Assembly (NCBI GenBank): GCA_029560805.1
Contig: JAKQKE010000163.1
Location: 1-34,672, forward strand
Source: Spirochaetota bacterium
GTDB lineage: Bacteria; Spirochaetota; Spirochaetia; Treponematales; UBA12059
Length of the DNA: 34,672 nucleotides
Direction: 5' to 3'
A program made the translations under genes and the position numbers. Positions 33,511 to 34,672 of the stretch are shown here, one piece after another (the first letter of the stretch is position 1; every line of letters begins with the position of its first letter). The notes beneath the pieces are model-generated. The model was not told where the DNA came from. It made no database searches and was given only the letters and a program-made list of their open reading frames with translations.

Positions 33511-33678
33511 CACGTTCCGGCGACTCCGCATCACGTTCCGGCGACTCCAGCTCACGTTCCGGCGACTCCGCATCACGTCTTTGCGATGATGTAGCACGGA
33601 TTCATGCTTGAGCATCACATTCCGGCGACTCCGCATCATGTCTTTGCGATGATGTAGCACGGATTCATGCTTGAGCAT
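33511..33678. repeat. Tandem array of 21-bp units with 63-bp super-repeat
   Basis: Three 21-bp units (33511-33531, 33532-33552, 33553-33573) begin CACGTTCCGGCGACTCC. The third, with a 42-bp partner (33574-33615) containing GCGATGATGTAGCACGG, forms a 63-bp unit repeated nearly exactly at 33616-33678. All steps are multiples of 21 bases. Reading frames stay open over most of it on both strands only because the period is divisible by three. Confidence 0.8.
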
Positions 33679-33781
33679 CACGAACCTGGCATAGCGCGGC
33701 TGGGTTTTGCCTTACTGCATCTATGCATCGTCCTTGAGTAGGTCGAACCAGGCATTAAGCGCTATATCCTAATAACTAAGT

Positions 33782-33844
33782 ATCACGTACTCGTCACGGT
33801 GCATCACGTACTTGCCACGGTGCATCACGTACTCGTCACAAGGA
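33782..33844. repeat. Second 21-bp tandem array, three copies
   Basis: Units at 33782, 33803 and 33824 read ATCACGTACTCGTCACGGTGC with one or two changes. They share the word GCATCACGT with the array at 33511-33678, so the two arrays may have a common origin. Confidence 0.8.
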
Positions 33845-33858
33845 TCGCCCGTGCAAAG

Positions 33859-33936
33859 GCCTCGCGCAGCGAGGGTTCCGCCTGGCGCAGCGAGGGTTCC
33901 GCCTCGTGGACAGGGCCCGCCTCGTGGACAGGGCCC
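33859..33936. repeat. Third array: two 21-bp and two 18-bp units
   Basis: Two 21-bp units (33859-33879, 33880-33900) end GCGCAGCGAGGGTTCC. Two 18-bp units follow, GCCTCGTGGACAGGGCCC (33901-33918, 33919-33936). The first unit contains a hairpin CCTCGC-GCA-GCGAGG. The word GCGCAGCGAG is also the core of the 98-bp array at 17027. Confidence 0.8.
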
Positions 33937-34024
33937 GCCGAGAGGATCGCGCTCGCCGACAGGCGTTGTACCTGACTCGCCGCGCTGGCGGGTTAACGGC
34001 GGCGGCTGGTAGGTAGCCCGAGCA

Positions 34025-34672
34025 TCAAGGGGCGGCGTGTCGCGACAGCTCCTCGAATCGCTCTACCTTCTGCTCGATGATCGCGACGCTGGAGCGCCAG
34101 AAGTCGGGTCGGGATAGGTCGACGCCCAGGTGGCGGGAGGCCAGCTCCTCGACCTCCATGCGGCCGGTGTCGCGGAGCATGGCGACGTAGGCCTCGTGGA
34201 AGCGCTCGCCGAGTTCGGGCCGGCGGGCGTAGACGCCGAGGCTGAACAGGTAACCGAAGGAGTACGGGTAGTTATAGAAGCTGACGGCCGTCTTGTGGAA
34301 ATGCAGCTTGGAAGCCCAGTACCACTGGTCGTACTCGCTCAGGGCGTCGCCGTACCACTCGGCCCAGGCGTCGCGCATGATGGCGCACAGTTCGTCAGGG
34401 CCGACGGGACCGGACGGGCGGCGCTCGTAGAAGCGGCTCTCGAACTCGAAACGTGCGGGTATGTTGACGAGGAAGGTGGCCGCGTCCTGGGCGTCGGACC
34501 AGGCCAGCTCGAGCCGCTCGGCGTCGTTCCCGGCCTCGGAGGCGAGCATCTCGCCGAGGACGGTCTCGGCGAAGGTGCTCGCGGTCTCGGCCAGCGCCAT
34601 CGGATACTCGGACTCGGCGAGCGGGATGTCCCGCATCGCCTCGCAGTGGTAGGCGTGGCCCAGCTCGTGGGC
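34025..34672 (-). CDS. M3-family oligoendopeptidase (PepF type), partial
   Basis: The C-terminal 215 residues of a metallopeptidase cut by the window edge. The first complete residues read AHELGHAYH, which holds the zinc motif HEXXH; the downstream third ligand is the Glu region ALAETASTFAETVL about 30 residues later, as in oligoendopeptidase F. Further family blocks are FHKTAVSFYNYPYSFGYLFSLGVY and the C-terminal DFWRSSVAIIEQKVERF. The enzyme degrades oligopeptides in the cytoplasm. The N-terminal part lies beyond the right edge, and the ATG at 34636 is internal, not the start. Confidence 0.9.
   Translation of the reverse strand, partial: AHELGHAYHCEAMRDIPLAESEYPMALAETASTFAETVLGEMLASEAGNDAERLELAWSDAQDAATFLVNIPARFEFESRFYERRPSGPVGPDELCAIMRDAWAEWYGDALSEYDQWYWASKLHFHKTAVSFYNYPYSFGYLFSLGVYARRPELGERFHEAYVAMLRDTGRMEVEELASRHLGVDLSRPDFWRSSVAIIEQKVERFEELSRHAAP

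Larger units (their letters stand above)
33226..34024. other. Gene-free, repeat-filled region
   Basis: About 800 bases between the small basic protein and the peptidase. Apart from the four repeat blocks listed separately I see no gene. Open frames run through it on both strands but have no ribosome-binding sites, and their peptides are only the repeats. Confidence 0.6.

Noticed and set aside
32940-33611. Open frame of 223 codons crossing the small basic gene and the repeats
   Set aside because: It starts inside the HD-GYP gene in antisense, runs out of frame through the well-supported small gene, and its C-terminus is only the 21-bp repeat.
33454-33681. Minus-strand frame with repeated RSRRNV peptides
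   Set aside because: The peptide is produced by the 21-bp repeats staying in frame; there is no Shine-Dalgarno or non-repeat domain.

Overview
The window is high-GC bacterial chromosome, except for an AT-rich left edge. It most resembles a spirochaete of the Treponema/Spirochaeta type, which is an inference. The support is a PnrA/TmpC-type nucleoside lipoprotein with its ABC transporter, a small Treponema-style cyclic-nucleotide-binding protein, several second-messenger enzymes with membrane sensor domains, an integron integrase of the kind known in Treponema, and Shine-Dalgarno sequences of AAAGGAGG type. I saw no rRNA, tRNA or CRISPR array.

Left part (1-9.4 kb), accessory in character: an integron-type tyrosine recombinase (minus strand) beside an AT-rich flank; about 600 bp with no convincing gene; then a DinB-like protein, an MFS exporter, a VOC-GNAT fusion, a second MFS exporter, an HD hydrolase, a Qnr-like pentapeptide-repeat protein and a YegD-like Hsp70 ATPase. 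Several of these families are linked to resistance or detoxification.

Middle part (9.4-17.4 kb): a large radical SAM protein behind a cNMP-binding protein, a divergent Cache-GGDEF diguanylate cyclase, a CD3324-family protein, a compact structured locus (hairpins, a tiny ORF with a maximal Shine-Dalgarno, a strong terminator), a membrane metallophosphoesterase, and an AEC permease interrupted in frame by a palindromic repeat. A four-copy array of 98 bp follows; it lies in the probable 3' UTR of the next operon.

Right part (17.4-34.7 kb): minus-strand genes in transcription order are valS, a SpoT-like HD hydrolase, deoC, two BMP-family nucleoside-binding lipoproteins, a double-domain ABC ATPase and two permeases. 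Together they import nucleosides and degrade the deoxyribose. Divergent from valS is an M29 aminopeptidase. Then come a 7TM class III adenylate cyclase, an HD-GYP phosphodiesterase, a tiny lysine-rich protein, about 800 bp of repeats with 21-bp periodicity, and the C-terminal part of an M3 oligoendopeptidase cut by the window edge.

Cyclic nucleotides link many genes: a cNMP-binding protein, an adenylate cyclase, a c-di-GMP synthase, a c-di-GMP phosphodiesterase and a (p)ppGpp-hydrolase-like HD protein all lie within 21 kb. The least explained items are the repeat in the AEC gene, the 98-bp and 21-bp arrays, and the structured locus at 14.46-14.59 kb.
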